Shown one piece after another: positions 1 through 8,284 of a stretch of DNA of 45,089 nt (position 1 is its first letter; every line of letters starts with the position of its first letter). Made by a program: the position numbers and the translations under genes. Below the pieces are notes generated by a model. The model had not been told where the DNA came from, did no database searches, and saw nothing but the letters and a program-made list of their open reading frames with translations. The stretch is from Litoreibacter sp. (GTDB lineage: Bacteria; Pseudomonadota; Alphaproteobacteria; Rhodobacterales; Rhodobacteraceae), in assembly GCA_026710325.1 (NCBI GenBank), contig JAPORH010000171.1:1-45089 (forward strand). Reading direction: 5' to 3'.

Positions 1-110
1 TGGCAGACGGTTTGGTGAGGTAATCAGCGGGGATCATAGCGGCAAAGCCTTGGCGAGATAATAACAGCCGCGTGATCAATTGACTCTGTGGCGCGGGGGA
101 CACGCCAAAG

Positions 111-146
111 AAAAGGCCCCGATGCCGAAGCACCGGGGTCTTTTTT
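111..146. terminator. Bidirectional terminator 3' of phoX
   Basis: A strong hairpin with GGCCCCG and CGGGGTC arms and an inner TGC/GCA stem around CGAA is flanked by AAAA on the left and TTTTTT on the right. It lies just after the phoX stop on the minus strand. The plus-strand T run suggests it also ends an unseen plus-strand gene to the left. Bases 1-110 show no gene. Confidence 0.8.
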
Positions 147-164
147 GGTCAAAAGGGCGCGTAT

Positions 165-2045
165 TTAGCCGACCATCGCACCATCATCGCGCTTGATCGC
201 CACGATGGCGGAGCGGGGCAGCTTGCCTTCGCCATCGGGGAATGGCGCGCTCGGGTGCTGGATGCCGACAAACATTGTGCGCTTATCCGCAGACCAAGTC
301 AGCCCCGTCACCTCGGAACCGTTCGGCCCGGTCAGGAACCGCTCAATCTGGCCCGTAACCGGATCGCCCGCGAGCATCTGGTTGTTGCCCATGCCCTCGA
401 ACTCACCCTCATTGTCGTCATTCCCGTCGGTTTGGATCCAGACCAGCCCGGTGCTGTCGAACATCATCCCGTCGGGGGAGTTGAACAGGTTGCCCTCGTT
501 GATATTGGCCGAACCCGCATAGGCGTCGCTATGCACTTTCGGGTTGCCGGCCATCACGTAAAGGTCCCAGGTGAAGTCTTCGGACGCATGGTCCTCATCC
601 GCCGGGAACCAACGCACGATCTGGCCGTATTTGTTGGCTTCACGTGGGTTCGGGCCTTTGGCCGGGGTCTCATCCCCGCCCGCATTGGTCTTGATGCCAC
701 GGTTCTTGTTGTTCGTCAGGCAGCAATAGCCTTCAACGGACACCGGGTTCACCGCGACCCATTCAGGCCGGTCCATCGTGGTCGCGCCCACTTTGGAGCC
801 CGCCATGCGGGAGAAGATCGCGATCTCCGCCTCGCCCATGCCGGTGGTGGCCGGGGTCAACGGGATCCAGCGGCCCGTGCCGTCCACCTCAAACTTCGCC
901 ACGTAGAGCTGACCGTCACCCAGCAAGGACGACGTCTCCCCACCCGGCGTGTACACACCGTTGGAGACGTATTTGTACATGAACTCGCCCCGCTCATCAT
1001 CGCCCATATAGACGACGACACGGCCGTCTGGTGCGATCACGGTCGCGGCGTTCTCATGCTTGAAGCGGCCAAGCGCGGTGTGCTTGATCGGCTTGGCCTC
1101 CGGGTCGGTTGGGTCAATTTCGACGATGTAGCCGAAGCGGCGCGGCTCGTTGGGGTTCTTCGACAGATCAAAGCGCGCGTCATAGCCCTCATAGTTGTAG
1201 CGGCTCTCAGACTTGATACCGTAGCGCGCGAAATCCTCCGGCAGCTCGAACGCCTCATCGGTGGAGCCGAAATAGCCGTTAAAGTTCTCCTCACAGGTCA
1301 GGTAGGTGCCCCAAGGGGTCTTGCCCGCGCCGCAGTTGTTCATCGTGCCGAGCACCTCGGTCCCGCTTGGGTCATCGGGGGTTTGCAGCAACGGGTGACC
1401 CGCCGCCGGACCTGCAATCGTCATCGGCGTGTTATGGGTGATGCGGCGGTTCAGTGGGCTGTCGACCACGACGCTCCAGCCATTCTCGCCCTCGGCCACC
1501 TCGAACACGGCCACACCTTGCAGGTTTTGCAGTTTCAGCACGTTATCGGCGCTCGCGACCTTGCCGTCCTCGTTCTGGGGCAGATTCACCTTGGTGTTCA
1601 CATACTCATGGTTCACCGCGATCACCTGGCGGGAGCCGATCGTGAACAGCTCCATCCCGTCGGTGTTTTCGCCAAAGATGCGATCGGAATGCGCAACATC
1701 GCCGCCCGTCGTATGATCCAGCTCAGGTGCGTCGGAAAACAGCGGGTCACCCCAGCGGACCAGAACGTCCCAGCTGTAGCCTTCTGGCACATGCACTGCG
1801 AAATCGGTCTGGATCGGGATCGGCTTGAACCCGAAGCGGGAGGCGGCGGCCTCGGCCGACGTCGTGCTCAGAAGCGTGCCGGTACCCATAACAGCCGCAC
1901 CCGACCCAAAGGCCAGCACGCCTGACAGGAAGCCGCGGCGGCTTAGTGCAACCTCAACGACCTCATCAAAATCAGTCTCCTCAGAACGCGGGCTTTGCAA
2001 TTCGTCCCACTCATCCCAGGACAGGTCATATGTTTCATCTCTCAT
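165..2045 (-). CDS. phoX: PhoX-family alkaline phosphatase (DUF839), Tat-exported
   Basis: A 626-residue member of the PhoX/DUF839 family: periplasmic or secreted phosphatases, usually Ca/Fe-dependent, that release phosphate from organic monoesters. The N-terminus has a twin-arginine motif SRRGFL at residues 35-40. A hydrophobic, Gly/Ala-rich stretch follows to about residue 60, then an AEA-A signal-peptidase-like site, so Tat export in folded form is expected. The long pre-RR segment (about 34 residues, acidic) is typical of bacterial PhoX. The body carries family features such as NHEYVN, WGTYLTCEENF and a late DGMMFDSTGLVWIQTDG segment. Length matches the family (about 600-700). It is a single gene with its own terminator and an upstream candidate Pho box, which suggests induction by phosphate starvation. 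The family call is firm; the substrate range is inferred. Confidence 0.93.
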   Translation of the reverse strand: MRDETYDLSWDEWDELQSPRSEETDFDEVVEVALSRRGFLSGVLAFGSGAAVMGTGTLLSTTSAEAAASRFGFKPIPIQTDFAVHVPEGYSWDVLVRWGDPLFSDAPELDHTTGGDVAHSDRIFGENTDGMELFTIGSRQVIAVNHEYVNTKVNLPQNEDGKVASADNVLKLQNLQGVAVFEVAEGENGWSVVVDSPLNRRITHNTPMTIAGPAAGHPLLQTPDDPSGTEVLGTMNNCGAGKTPWGTYLTCEENFNGYFGSTDEAFELPEDFARYGIKSESRYNYEGYDARFDLSKNPNEPRRFGYIVEIDPTDPEAKPIKHTALGRFKHENAATVIAPDGRVVVYMGDDERGEFMYKYVSNGVYTPGGETSSLLGDGQLYVAKFEVDGTGRWIPLTPATTGMGEAEIAIFSRMAGSKVGATTMDRPEWVAVNPVSVEGYCCLTNNKNRGIKTNAGGDETPAKGPNPREANKYGQIVRWFPADEDHASEDFTWDLYVMAGNPKVHSDAYAGSANINEGNLFNSPDGMMFDSTGLVWIQTDGNDDNEGEFEGMGNNQMLAGDPVTGQIERFLTGPNGSEVTGLTWSADKRTMFVGIQHPSAPFPDGEGKLPRSAIVAIKRDDGAMVG

Positions 2046-2101
2046 TGGAAAATCCCTCTAGCTGGCAAAAAAACTTGCTGAAGATCTGGTAAAAAATCTG
2101 C

Positions 2102-2141
2102 GACTCAACTCTGTGACAGCAGTGTAACGGGATTGTAAAAC
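2102..2141 (-). promoter_or_regulatory. Candidate Pho box upstream of phoX
   Basis: On the minus strand, a perfect CTGTCAC half-site (2113-2119) is preceded at 11-bp spacing by CCGTTAC (2124-2130) and, less well matched, by GTTTTAC (2135-2141). PhoB boxes are 7-bp direct repeats with 4-bp AT-rich spacers, with a CTGTCAT/CTGTCAC core. The array sits about 68-96 bp upstream of the phoX start. Identification is by eye; only one repeat is perfect. Confidence 0.5.
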
Positions 2142-2157
2142 CGCCCATTCAAAAACG

Positions 2158-2187
2158 AAAAAGCCCCGCCGCATGGGCAGGGCTTTG
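2158..2187 (-). terminator. Terminator of the SGNH hydrolase gene
   Basis: On the minus strand a hairpin with AAAGCCC/GGGCTTT arms (one internal mismatch, then GCC/GGC) is followed by TTTTTC. It starts about 20 bp after the stop of the gene at 2208. Confidence 0.75.
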
Positions 2188-2207
2188 CCGATCTCTGTTT
2201 ATGCGCG

Positions 2208-3152
2208 TCAGGCGCAGGCTTTGCGCCGCGCGGTCCAGCCGATCAGGCCCAGACCAGCGAGCAGAAGAGGCGCAGTTGCAGGCAATGGAACGGGCGCCAA
2301 ATTTTCTTCGATTGCGGCAATCACCTCATCCTGGATCAGGCTGTGACCGAAGGCAGTTGGGTGGATGCCGTCCCAAAAAAGCCAGGTATCCGGGTTGCAA
2401 GTCGTAGGGTTCAGAATACAAGCACCGGTCGCGTCGTCGACGCCGAAAGAGGCTGGGTCAGCAATCAGCTCTGAGAAGAGCGAAAAGATATCGACCTCGA
2501 TGATATTCGTCCCACTCGCTTCAAGCAGCGCCAAGCCTGCGGCGAGATCGCTGTTGTAGCTTGCCGTCGCCGGGGAAGCGATCGGCCCATACCCAGCAAT
2601 ATTCGCTTCAGCCGTCGCGCCAAGGTCAGGCAGGTTGAAGACCACAAAGTCGTTGATGCCTTTCCCGGCCAACGCGCCAATCGTTCCCAGCACGTTGGCG
2701 GCCGCATCTTTAGCAACGGCATCTGCGGTCAAAGGTGCCCCAAGAACCGCGTTGCGTATATCATTTGCGCCAGCCCAGATCGAAACCAAGGGCGTGGTGC
2801 CAAGGCTCAAACTAGTGGCGATTGCACCATCGAGCAGCAACAGTTGTTCGTCGAGAGATGGAGGCGCGAAAGAGCCGCCAGATGTCGTGGCCCCGCCAAA
2901 TGCCAGGTTGGCTGTCGTGCCTGGCGCGAAACCTGCGACAATGCCTTCGTTCCAAACCGGCCCGTTGGAAAAGCGGCCTTCGACATAAGGTGGCGAGGGC
3001 ACGAATGCCGGGTTCGAGGCAAACAAGTTGCCATTGTCGCTCAAGCTGTCCCCAAGGATGACGAAGCTTGAGAATGCGTCGGTAATTGTCGTCGCGAAGC
3101 TCGCGGTCGTTGTGCAAAGTGCGACGGCACCAGCCACTAAAAACTCTTTCAT
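2208..3152 (-). CDS. SGNH/GDSL hydrolase with VPLPA-CTERM sorting tail
   Basis: A 314-residue secreted SGNH/GDSL-type esterase or lipase. The start at 3152 was chosen because the signal peptide (KEFLVAGAVALCTTTASFA) begins there. Catalytic blocks are visible: GDSLSDNGN with the nucleophile Ser near residue 36, WAGANDIRNAV (block III Asn), and WDGIHPTAFGH with the Asp-His pair near the C-terminus. The last about 27 residues are PVPLPATAPLLLAGLGLIGW followed by basic residues. This is a VPLPA-type PEP-CTERM signal: motif, membrane helix, basic end. Such tails are normally processed by an exosortase (XrtD type in this group). No exosortase is in the window. The substrate is unknown; the protein is probably released to, or held at, the cell surface. 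Confidence 0.88.
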   Translation of the reverse strand: MKEFLVAGAVALCTTTASFATTITDAFSSFVILGDSLSDNGNLFASNPAFVPSPPYVEGRFSNGPVWNEGIVAGFAPGTTANLAFGGATTSGGSFAPPSLDEQLLLLDGAIATSLSLGTTPLVSIWAGANDIRNAVLGAPLTADAVAKDAAANVLGTIGALAGKGINDFVVFNLPDLGATAEANIAGYGPIASPATASYNSDLAAGLALLEASGTNIIEVDIFSLFSELIADPASFGVDDATGACILNPTTCNPDTWLFWDGIHPTAFGHSLIQDEVIAAIEENLAPVPLPATAPLLLAGLGLIGWTARRKACA

Positions 3153-3274
3153 TGGATTCCCCATTCCCTGGCCATAACAAAGCCACAATTCAGATTAGGA
3201 GCGTTTCCGGATCACGCAAAGCGCGACGCGCGATTCCGCCCAGGTGACGTAGCGTCAGAGGTCGATGCCCAAAA

Positions 3275-3303
3275 GCCATTGTTTTTAATGGATAAACAAT
3301 GGC
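3275..3303. repeat. 10-bp perfect inverted repeat, 9-bp spacer
   Basis: GCCATTGTTT at 3275-3284 is the exact complement of AAACAATGGC at 3294-3303. It lies about 123 bp upstream of the SGNH hydrolase start and directly beside the terminator of the spondin gene. It could be an operator for the hydrolase gene or part of a compound terminator. The rest of 3153-3304 shows no gene. Confidence 0.55.
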
Positions 3304-3304
3304 A

Positions 3305-3336
3305 GAAAAAACGCCCCATCGTCTCCGATGGGGCGT
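3305..3336 (-). terminator. Terminator of the spondin-domain gene
   Basis: A perfect 11-bp stem (ACGCCCCATCG / CGATGGGGCGT, loop TCTC) is followed on the minus strand by a run of six T. It is a canonical intrinsic terminator located 39 bp after the stop of the gene ending at 3375. Confidence 0.9.
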
Positions 3337-3374
3337 AGCGCGACACGGACATAGCGTCAGAATCGCATCACTCG

Positions 3375-4268
3375 TTAAGCACGCTTTTTGCGCACGCCCC
3401 AGCCGATCAGGCCGAGCGCGCCAAGCAATAGGGGCGCCGATGCGGGCAGAGGCACAGGCGCGACCTCACTGATCGAAATGCGGAAGAATTCGGTGTCGCG
3501 GCTGATGCTGGACGTGTCAGCAACGCCAAAGGCCCCGAACAAGTCCGACAGCTCTGCGAAGCCGTTATCGCCGTCGCTATCAAGATCGTCGAAGATTGAT
3601 GTGATGACACCGTTTTCCGCCACACCGGCAAGGATCCCACTCGGGTTTGCGACCGGATCGCCAATGGTGGAGCCGTCCAGACTGGCAAGCTCCGTGCCTG
3701 CGTCGTAGATCGAGCCGGCCGTGATCACGATATCCTGGGTCAGGATGAAATTGCCTGCGTCGTCGAACAGACGATAAGCCATCGGGTCGTCATTGCCGAA
3801 GAACGTGTCGTTCGAGGGGACCACCATCGCCAGGAAGGAGGCGAACTGGTTCACGCCGGGGTTTGCGATATCAACCTCAATGGTCGCTGAAGCGCCGTCC
3901 AGGATCGGGCCGCCATTGGCGATGAAAGCGCCTTGGCTGTCTACGCCGTCCCCGTCCTGATCAGCGCGCCGCTCATTTGCGAGACGGTTTCCAAAAGGTT
4001 GCATCGCTGGGTCCTCTGGATCCACCACGCCTGCGAATGGCGGGATGGGGAGTTCCGCAACTTGTTCAACACCAGCGCTCGCTGCGCTGCCTACATCAAA
4101 CGCGTCGAAACCACCGTCGTGGAACCCGGCATAGACAGGCGTCGTAATGAAGCCAAAGCCGTTATTGTTCTGAAACGTGATTGAGAGCGTCGTAGCGCTC
4201 GCAGCGCCCGCGATGGCAAGCGCGGCGACGCTCGTAGCCGCGAATAGTTTGGGGTTTAGGATCATCAT
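3375..4268 (-). CDS. Spondin-domain protein with VPLPA-CTERM sorting tail
   Basis: A 297-residue exported protein. A signal peptide covers about residues 1-25 (hydrophobic core VAALAIAGAASA). The middle carries features of bacterial Spondin_N-domain proteins: TTPVYAGFHDGGFDAFDVGSAA, then an acidic QVAELP/DPEDPAMQPFGN region and FASFLAMVVPSNDTFFGNDDP. In eukaryotes spondin domains occur in extracellular matrix proteins; in bacteria their role is not known. The C-terminus has PVPLPASAPLLLGALGLIGW plus a basic tail, the same VPLPA-CTERM signal as the neighbouring hydrolase, so both probably go through the same exosortase. It is transcribed alone, with its own terminator. The family call is from motif recall. 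Confidence 0.82.
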   Translation of the reverse strand: MMILNPKLFAATSVAALAIAGAASATTLSITFQNNNGFGFITTPVYAGFHDGGFDAFDVGSAASAGVEQVAELPIPPFAGVVDPEDPAMQPFGNRLANERRADQDGDGVDSQGAFIANGGPILDGASATIEVDIANPGVNQFASFLAMVVPSNDTFFGNDDPMAYRLFDDAGNFILTQDIVITAGSIYDAGTELASLDGSTIGDPVANPSGILAGVAENGVITSIFDDLDSDGDNGFAELSDLFGAFGVADTSSISRDTEFFRISISEVAPVPLPASAPLLLGALGLIGWGVRKKRA

Positions 4269-4585
4269 ACAGTCCCTGTTTTGAAATGGTTGTTACACGC
4301 CAGGGAGACCGCATTTCGTGTTGCAGACCGCCCAGGCCCGCAGAGTTAGGCATTTTGAAACAAGACTTTGGGGTCACGACGGCGTGACATGCGTCATTCT
4401 GACCGAGACGTGAGCCGGGGCGCTGCATTTAATGCTGCATAACGGCGAAAGGTTTTTCTAAATCAAATAAATTCAGGCACTTACGAAGTTGTCCCTGCAA
4501 GAGGCTCAAGGTCTCGTGAGCGACGTCTCCACAGCAAGGGCCGTAGCGCTTCTTGTCTCACGGAAACGTGGGCCGCTCTTGGCCC
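4269..4585. promoter_or_regulatory. Gene-free regulatory stretch upstream of the spondin gene, with several small palindromes
   Basis: No ORF with coding character was seen here. On either strand the following short symmetric elements stand out: GTCACG-ACGG-CGTGAC at 4373-4388, overlapping TGAC-ATGC-GTCA at 4385-4396, and an interleaved GCTGCATTTAATGCTGCAT element near 4422-4440. These lie 100-170 bp upstream of the start at 4268 and could be operator sites. No known regulator consensus could be assigned. Confidence 0.35.
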
Positions 4586-4615
4586 AAAAAAATGGCCCGC
4601 TCAAAGGCGGGCCAT
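4586..4615 (-). terminator. pnp terminator
   Basis: The stem ATGGCCCGC / GCGGGCCAT with a 6-nt loop is followed on the minus strand by seven T. It lies 25 bp after the pnp stop. Confidence 0.9.
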
Positions 4616-4639
4616 TTGCGAGTCTTTGAAGGGAGCAGC

Positions 4640-6772
4640 TTACTCAGCCGGCTCTTCTTTCTTGATCTCTTCGCCAGTCTCCTGATCGACGACTTTCATC
4701 GACAGGCGAACCTTGCCGCGGTCGTCGAAGCCCAGAAGCTTGACTTTGACCTCTTGGCCTTCCTTCAGAACGTCCGAAGGATGGTTCAGGCGGCGGTTCT
4801 CGATCTGGGAGACGTGCACCAGCCCGTCGCGCTTGCCGAAGAAGTTCACGAAGGCGCCGAAATCGACGATCTTCACGACGGTGCCGGTGTAGATGGCACC
4901 TTCTTCAGGTTCAGCCACGATCGAGTGGATCATGTCATAGGCCTTCTTGATCGCCTCGCCGTTCGGGGATGCGATCTTGATCACACCGTCATCATTGATG
5001 TCGACCTTGGCGCCGGAGACTTCCACGATCTCACGGATGACCTTGCCGCCCGTGCCGATGACTTCGCGGATTTTATCCGTCGGCACCTGCATGGTCTCGA
5101 TCCGTGGCGCGTGGATGGAGAAGTCGCCAGCGGAGCTCAGCGCCTTGTTCATCTCACCCAAGATATGCATCCGGCCTTCTTTGGCCTGCGCCAGAGCGGT
5201 CTTCATGATCTCAGGCGTGATGCCAGCGACCTTGATGTCCATCTGCAGGGAGGTGATCCCGTTCTCGGTCCCTGCCACTTTGAAGTCCATGTCGCCCAGG
5301 TGGTCTTCGTCACCGAGAATGTCCGACAGAACTGCGTAGCTGCCATCGTCTTCCAGGATCAGACCCATGGCCACACCGGCAACCGGCGCTTTCAATGGCA
5401 CACCCGCATCCATCATCGACAGCGAGCCGCCGCAGACAGACGCCATCGAAGACGACCCGTTCGATTCAGTGATCTCGGAGACCACGCGCACCGTGTAAGG
5501 GAAATCGGTCGCCGCTGGCAGAACCGCTTGCAGCGCGCGCCAGGCCAGTTTCCCGTGACCAATCTCACGACGGCCGGGAGGGCCAAAGCGCCCAACCTCG
5601 CCGACCGAGTAGGGCGGGAAGTTATAGTGCAGCAGGAAGTTCGACTTGTAGGTGCCTTGCAGCGCGTCGATCATTTGCTCGTCGTCGCCGGTGCCCAAAG
5701 TGGTTACGACCAGACCTTGGGTCTCGCCACGGGTGAACAGCGCAGACCCGTGGGTCCGGGGCAGGATGCCGACTTCGCTGACAATGTCACGGATCTCATC
5801 AAGGTTACGACCGTCGATGCGCTTCTTGTTCTTCACAACATCGCCGCGCAGCACGGTGGATTCCAGCTTCTTCAAAGCGGAGCCGAGGTTTTCGTCCTCA
5901 AGCTGCTCTTCGCTCAGACCGGCTTTGATCGCGTCTTTCGCGGCGGCAACAGCGGCGGTGCGTTCTTGCTTGTCGGTGATCGCGTAGGCGTCGCGCATCG
6001 CGCTTTCACCGGCAGCTTTCACGGCCTCATAGAGGTCGCTGTAATCTGGCGGTGTGAAGTCGAACGGCTCTTTCGCGCAATCTTCGGCGAAATCGATGAT
6101 CAGGTCGATGGCAGGCTGGATTTGCTCATGCGCAAATTCTACGGCGCCCAGCATCTCTTCCTCGGTCAGCTCATAGGCTTCTGATTCCACCATCATCACG
6201 GCGTCTTTGGTGCCAGCGACAACCAGATCCAAGCGCTGCTCGGGGTTGTTGCGCAGCTCGTGCATATCTTCGAGCTCTGGGTTCAGAATGTATTCACCAT
6301 CCTCAAAGCCCACGCGGCAGGCCGCAATCGGGCCCATGAACGGCGCGCCGGAAATCGTCAGCGCCGCAGAAGCCGCAACCATCGCCACCATGTCGGGGTC
6401 GTTGACAAGGTCGTGCGACAGCACGGTGCAGATCACCAGAACTTCGTTTTTGAAGCCGGGTACAAACAGCGGGCGGATCGGACGGTCGATCAGACGCGAT
6501 GTCAGCGTCTCTTTCTCGGTCGGGCGCGCCTCGCGCTTGAAGAAGCCGCCGGGGATTTTACCGGCTGCATAGTATTTCTCGTTGTAATGAACGGTCAGCG
6601 GGAAAAAGTCCTGACCTGGCTTTTGCTCCTTGGCAAAAGTGACGGCGGCCATAACGGAGGTCTCGCCGTAAGTGGCAATCACGCAGCCGTCCGCTTGACG
6701 GGCAACTTTGCCAGTTTCGAGCGTAAGAGTCTCCTCACCCCACTCGATGGATTTTTTTGTCACGTTAAACAT
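4640..6772 (-). CDS. pnp: Polyribonucleotide nucleotidyltransferase (PNPase)
   Basis: The 710-residue PNPase degrades RNA 3'-to-5' phosphorolytically and is part of RNA turnover complexes. The start at 6772 ([12 protein letters not shown]) is supported by an AGGAA Shine-Dalgarno 9 nt upstream; an in-frame ATG 24 nt earlier is less likely. Two RNase PH domains are visible, the second with the catalytic segment [11 protein letters not shown] near residue 490. A KH domain follows near 560-620 ([15 protein letters not shown]) and an S1 domain at about 625-695 ([28 protein letters not shown]). Length is normal for the family. In most bacteria pnp directly follows rpsO; here bciA and a 504-bp gap separate them, so pnp probably has its own promoter and leader. 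Confidence 0.98.
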   Translation of the reverse strand: MFNVTKKSIEWGEETLTLETGKVARQADGCVIATYGETSVMAAVTFAKEQKPGQDFFPLTVHYNEKYYAAGKIPGGFFKREARPTEKETLTSRLIDRPIRPLFVPGFKNEVLVICTVLSHDLVNDPDMVAMVAASAALTISGAPFMGPIAACRVGFEDGEYILNPELEDMHELRNNPEQRLDLVVAGTKDAVMMVESEAYELTEEEMLGAVEFAHEQIQPAIDLIIDFAEDCAKEPFDFTPPDYSDLYEAVKAAGESAMRDAYAITDKQERTAAVAAAKDAIKAGLSEEQLEDENLGSALKKLESTVLRGDVVKNKKRIDGRNLDEIRDIVSEVGILPRTHGSALFTRGETQGLVVTTLGTGDDEQMIDALQGTYKSNFLLHYNFPPYSVGEVGRFGPPGRREIGHGKLAWRALQAVLPAATDFPYTVRVVSEITESNGSSSMASVCGGSLSMMDAGVPLKAPVAGVAMGLILEDDGSYAVLSDILGDEDHLGDMDFKVAGTENGITSLQMDIKVAGITPEIMKTALAQAKEGRMHILGEMNKALSSAGDFSIHAPRIETMQVPTDKIREVIGTGGKVIREIVEVSGAKVDINDDGVIKIASPNGEAIKKAYDMIHSIVAEPEEGAIYTGTVVKIVDFGAFVNFFGKRDGLVHVSQIENRRLNHPSDVLKEGQEVKVKLLGFDDRGKVRLSMKVVDQETGEEIKKEEPAE

Positions 6773-6797
6773 GTATCGGTTCCTATTTGGGAGCACT

Positions 6798-6844
6798 CCC
6801 GGCCCTCCGGGTCTCCCATTTTCAATGGCGGCCCCATTGCCGCC
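6798..6844 (-). promoter_or_regulatory. Structured pnp leader (two hairpins)
   Basis: Within 26-72 nt upstream of the pnp start are two perfect short hairpins: CCCGG-CCCT-CCGGG (6798-6811) and GGCGGC-CCCATT-GCCGCC (6827-6844). In E. coli the pnp leader folds into a stem cleaved by RNase III and PNPase for autoregulation. A similar role is inferred here from position only. Confidence 0.4.
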
Positions 6845-7042
6845 GACCCCTGTTTCCTTTGTATGGCGCTAGGGTCCGGGCGCCACGTCTCAGATGGCGT
6901 GCGTATAGCTTAGCTTTGGGGCTTTGGAAAGAGTTCTTGCACCAGGCGCTCTGCACCGAGGTGATGGCCTCAAATGACACCGTCAAAGGTAAGGGAACAC
7001 ATACTTTGCGAATCTCTTCGCAGATGTCCCTATAGCGCTAAC

Positions 7043-7070
7043 AAAAGTTGGAGCGGCTAGCACAACTTTT
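7043..7070. terminator. Terminator-like hairpin (AAAAGTTG/CAACTTTT)
   Basis: An 8-bp perfect stem with a 12-nt loop. It has T tracts on both strands: TTTTT leaving on plus, TTTTGTT on minus. It could end bciA transcription on the minus strand or an unannotated plus-strand RNA. Confidence 0.5.
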
Positions 7071-7106
7071 TACACCAAATAATCGCTGCCAGGCGGACTT
7101 GTGAAC

Positions 7107-7137
7107 AAACGCTACAGGGTGCTAACCTGTAGCGTTT
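7107..7137. terminator. Strong 12-bp terminator hairpin
   Basis: AAACGCTACAGG / CCTGTAGCGTTT forms a perfect 12-bp stem with a 7-nt loop, followed by TTTTTA on the plus strand and a weaker TTTGTTC on minus. It lies 140 bp after the bciA stop. It is the better terminator for a plus-strand transcript, yet no plus-strand gene precedes it. Confidence 0.65.
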
Positions 7138-7276
7138 TTACGTTTAGGTTGTCAGCTTTGCTAGACAGAAATCAGAAACAATGCGTTTACCTGCGCCTGA
7201 CTGTGAATCGGGGCGATTTAAACCCTAACTACTCACGTTTTTGTGACCCAAATGCCTCTGCGGATAATCCGCATCT

Positions 7277-8215
7277 TCAAAACACCGCATGGGCGCCACG
7301 GTTGTCCTCGATTTTGCCGTCTTTCGCCTTCCGAAAATGCTCTTCGAGTCGGTCTGAGCCAAACTCGGGGGTCATTTCTGCATTGTAGGTTTGTGTCTCT
7401 GTGTCCCAGACCAACATGGACTCGGTCGCGTAGTAATGTCCGATCCGGGCCAGTTCAGATTTTTCGCGCGCTTTTGATGAAACTAGGCCTGCCAGGCTCA
7501 ACGCCTTGATGATGGTCGAGATGACAGCCACCGGGACGTGTTTGAACTTTGGTTCGCGTCCAAAAACCTCGAACAACGCATGCCCCTGATCCAGCGGTGT
7601 CATCGCAGGGCCTGGGCCACCGATCGGCAGGACCTTGTTGGTCTTGCTCGGGTCATCGACGCAGGTCGCTATGAACCGACCCAGATCCGCATCACTGATG
7701 GGTTTGCAAGCTGTGAGAGTACCGTCGCCAAAAACAAGATAGGGTTTGCCTGCGCGCACCCGCTCAATCTGTCCCGACAGAGATTTGAAAAACGCTGTTG
7801 GCCGGACAATCGTCCAAGTCAGGTTGGCCGCCATGAGTTTTGCTTCAAAAGCCAGTTTCGCCTGTTGAAAGGCGAGCTTTGGTTTCTGCACGCAAATGGC
7901 CGACAGCAGAATGAACTGTGTGATCCCTGCCTCTTGCGCTTGGGTCAAAGCTGACAGCTGCACATCGTGATCCACCAACCACGCATCTTTTGGCGCGCCG
8001 GTCCGTGACGCGATGCAGGACACGACGGTGTCATAGGTGCCTCTTGCCAGGTCCATCTTTGCTAGGTCGCGGATCAAAACCGCGCAGCCTTCAATGGCCG
8101 GCTCCGGCACGCGCCGCAAAACGCAGGTGACTTGATGTCCCGCATCGACAAGCGCCGCCGCCGTCGCGCGGCCAATCGTGCCCGTGGCTCCAAGGAGGAG
8201 GATGTTCTTGCCCAT
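7277..8215 (-). CDS. bciA: Divinyl (proto)chlorophyllide 8-vinyl reductase, NADPH-dependent (BciA type)
   Basis: A 312-residue protein of the atypical/extended SDR fold (NmrA-like), matching the BciA/DVR family. This family reduces the C8 vinyl group of divinyl chlorophyllide or protochlorophyllide with NADPH in (bacterio)chlorophyll synthesis. The N-terminal nucleotide-binding motif is GATGTIG (residues 9-15). Family signatures are VRPTAFFKSLSGQ, KPYLVFGDG, ACKPISDADLGRFIA, VLPIGGPG, FGREPKF and IGHYYATESML near the C-terminus. Length fits the bacterial form. It sits between rpsO and pnp rather than in a photosynthesis gene cluster. There is no strong Shine-Dalgarno, but the start fits the Rossmann N-terminus. 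It implies a bacteriochlorophyll-producing organism, or one descended from it. Confidence 0.9.
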   Translation of the reverse strand: MGKNILLLGATGTIGRATAAALVDAGHQVTCVLRRVPEPAIEGCAVLIRDLAKMDLARGTYDTVVSCIASRTGAPKDAWLVDHDVQLSALTQAQEAGITQFILLSAICVQKPKLAFQQAKLAFEAKLMAANLTWTIVRPTAFFKSLSGQIERVRAGKPYLVFGDGTLTACKPISDADLGRFIATCVDDPSKTNKVLPIGGPGPAMTPLDQGHALFEVFGREPKFKHVPVAVISTIIKALSLAGLVSSKAREKSELARIGHYYATESMLVWDTETQTYNAEMTPEFGSDRLEEHFRKAKDGKIEDNRGAHAVF

Positions 8216-8284
8216 TGCGCCGGTAGCCTAAAGTGCCGCTAGGCCGGGTGGAAGGCCCAGAATTAACCAGCCAGTAACCAAGAA

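Larger units (their letters stand above)
6845..7276. other. Gene-free intergenic region between bciA and pnp
   Basis: No convincing coding sequence is present; the ORFs here lack family features and ribosome sites. The stretch holds the presumed pnp promoter (minus strand), a TGCGAA-TCTC-TTCGCA hairpin near 7008-7023, and two terminator-like hairpins at 7043-7070 and 7107-7137, listed separately. Confidence 0.5.

Noticed and set aside
255-1925. 556-residue open frame on the plus strand opposite phoX
   Set aside because: It mirrors the codon pattern of phoX, is rich in Arg, His and Val as antisense frames of high-GC genes are, and has no family motif or ribosome site.
4553-6184. 543-residue open frame on the plus strand opposite pnp
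   Set aside because: Antisense shadow of pnp; it is low in recognisable motifs and runs through the pnp terminator.
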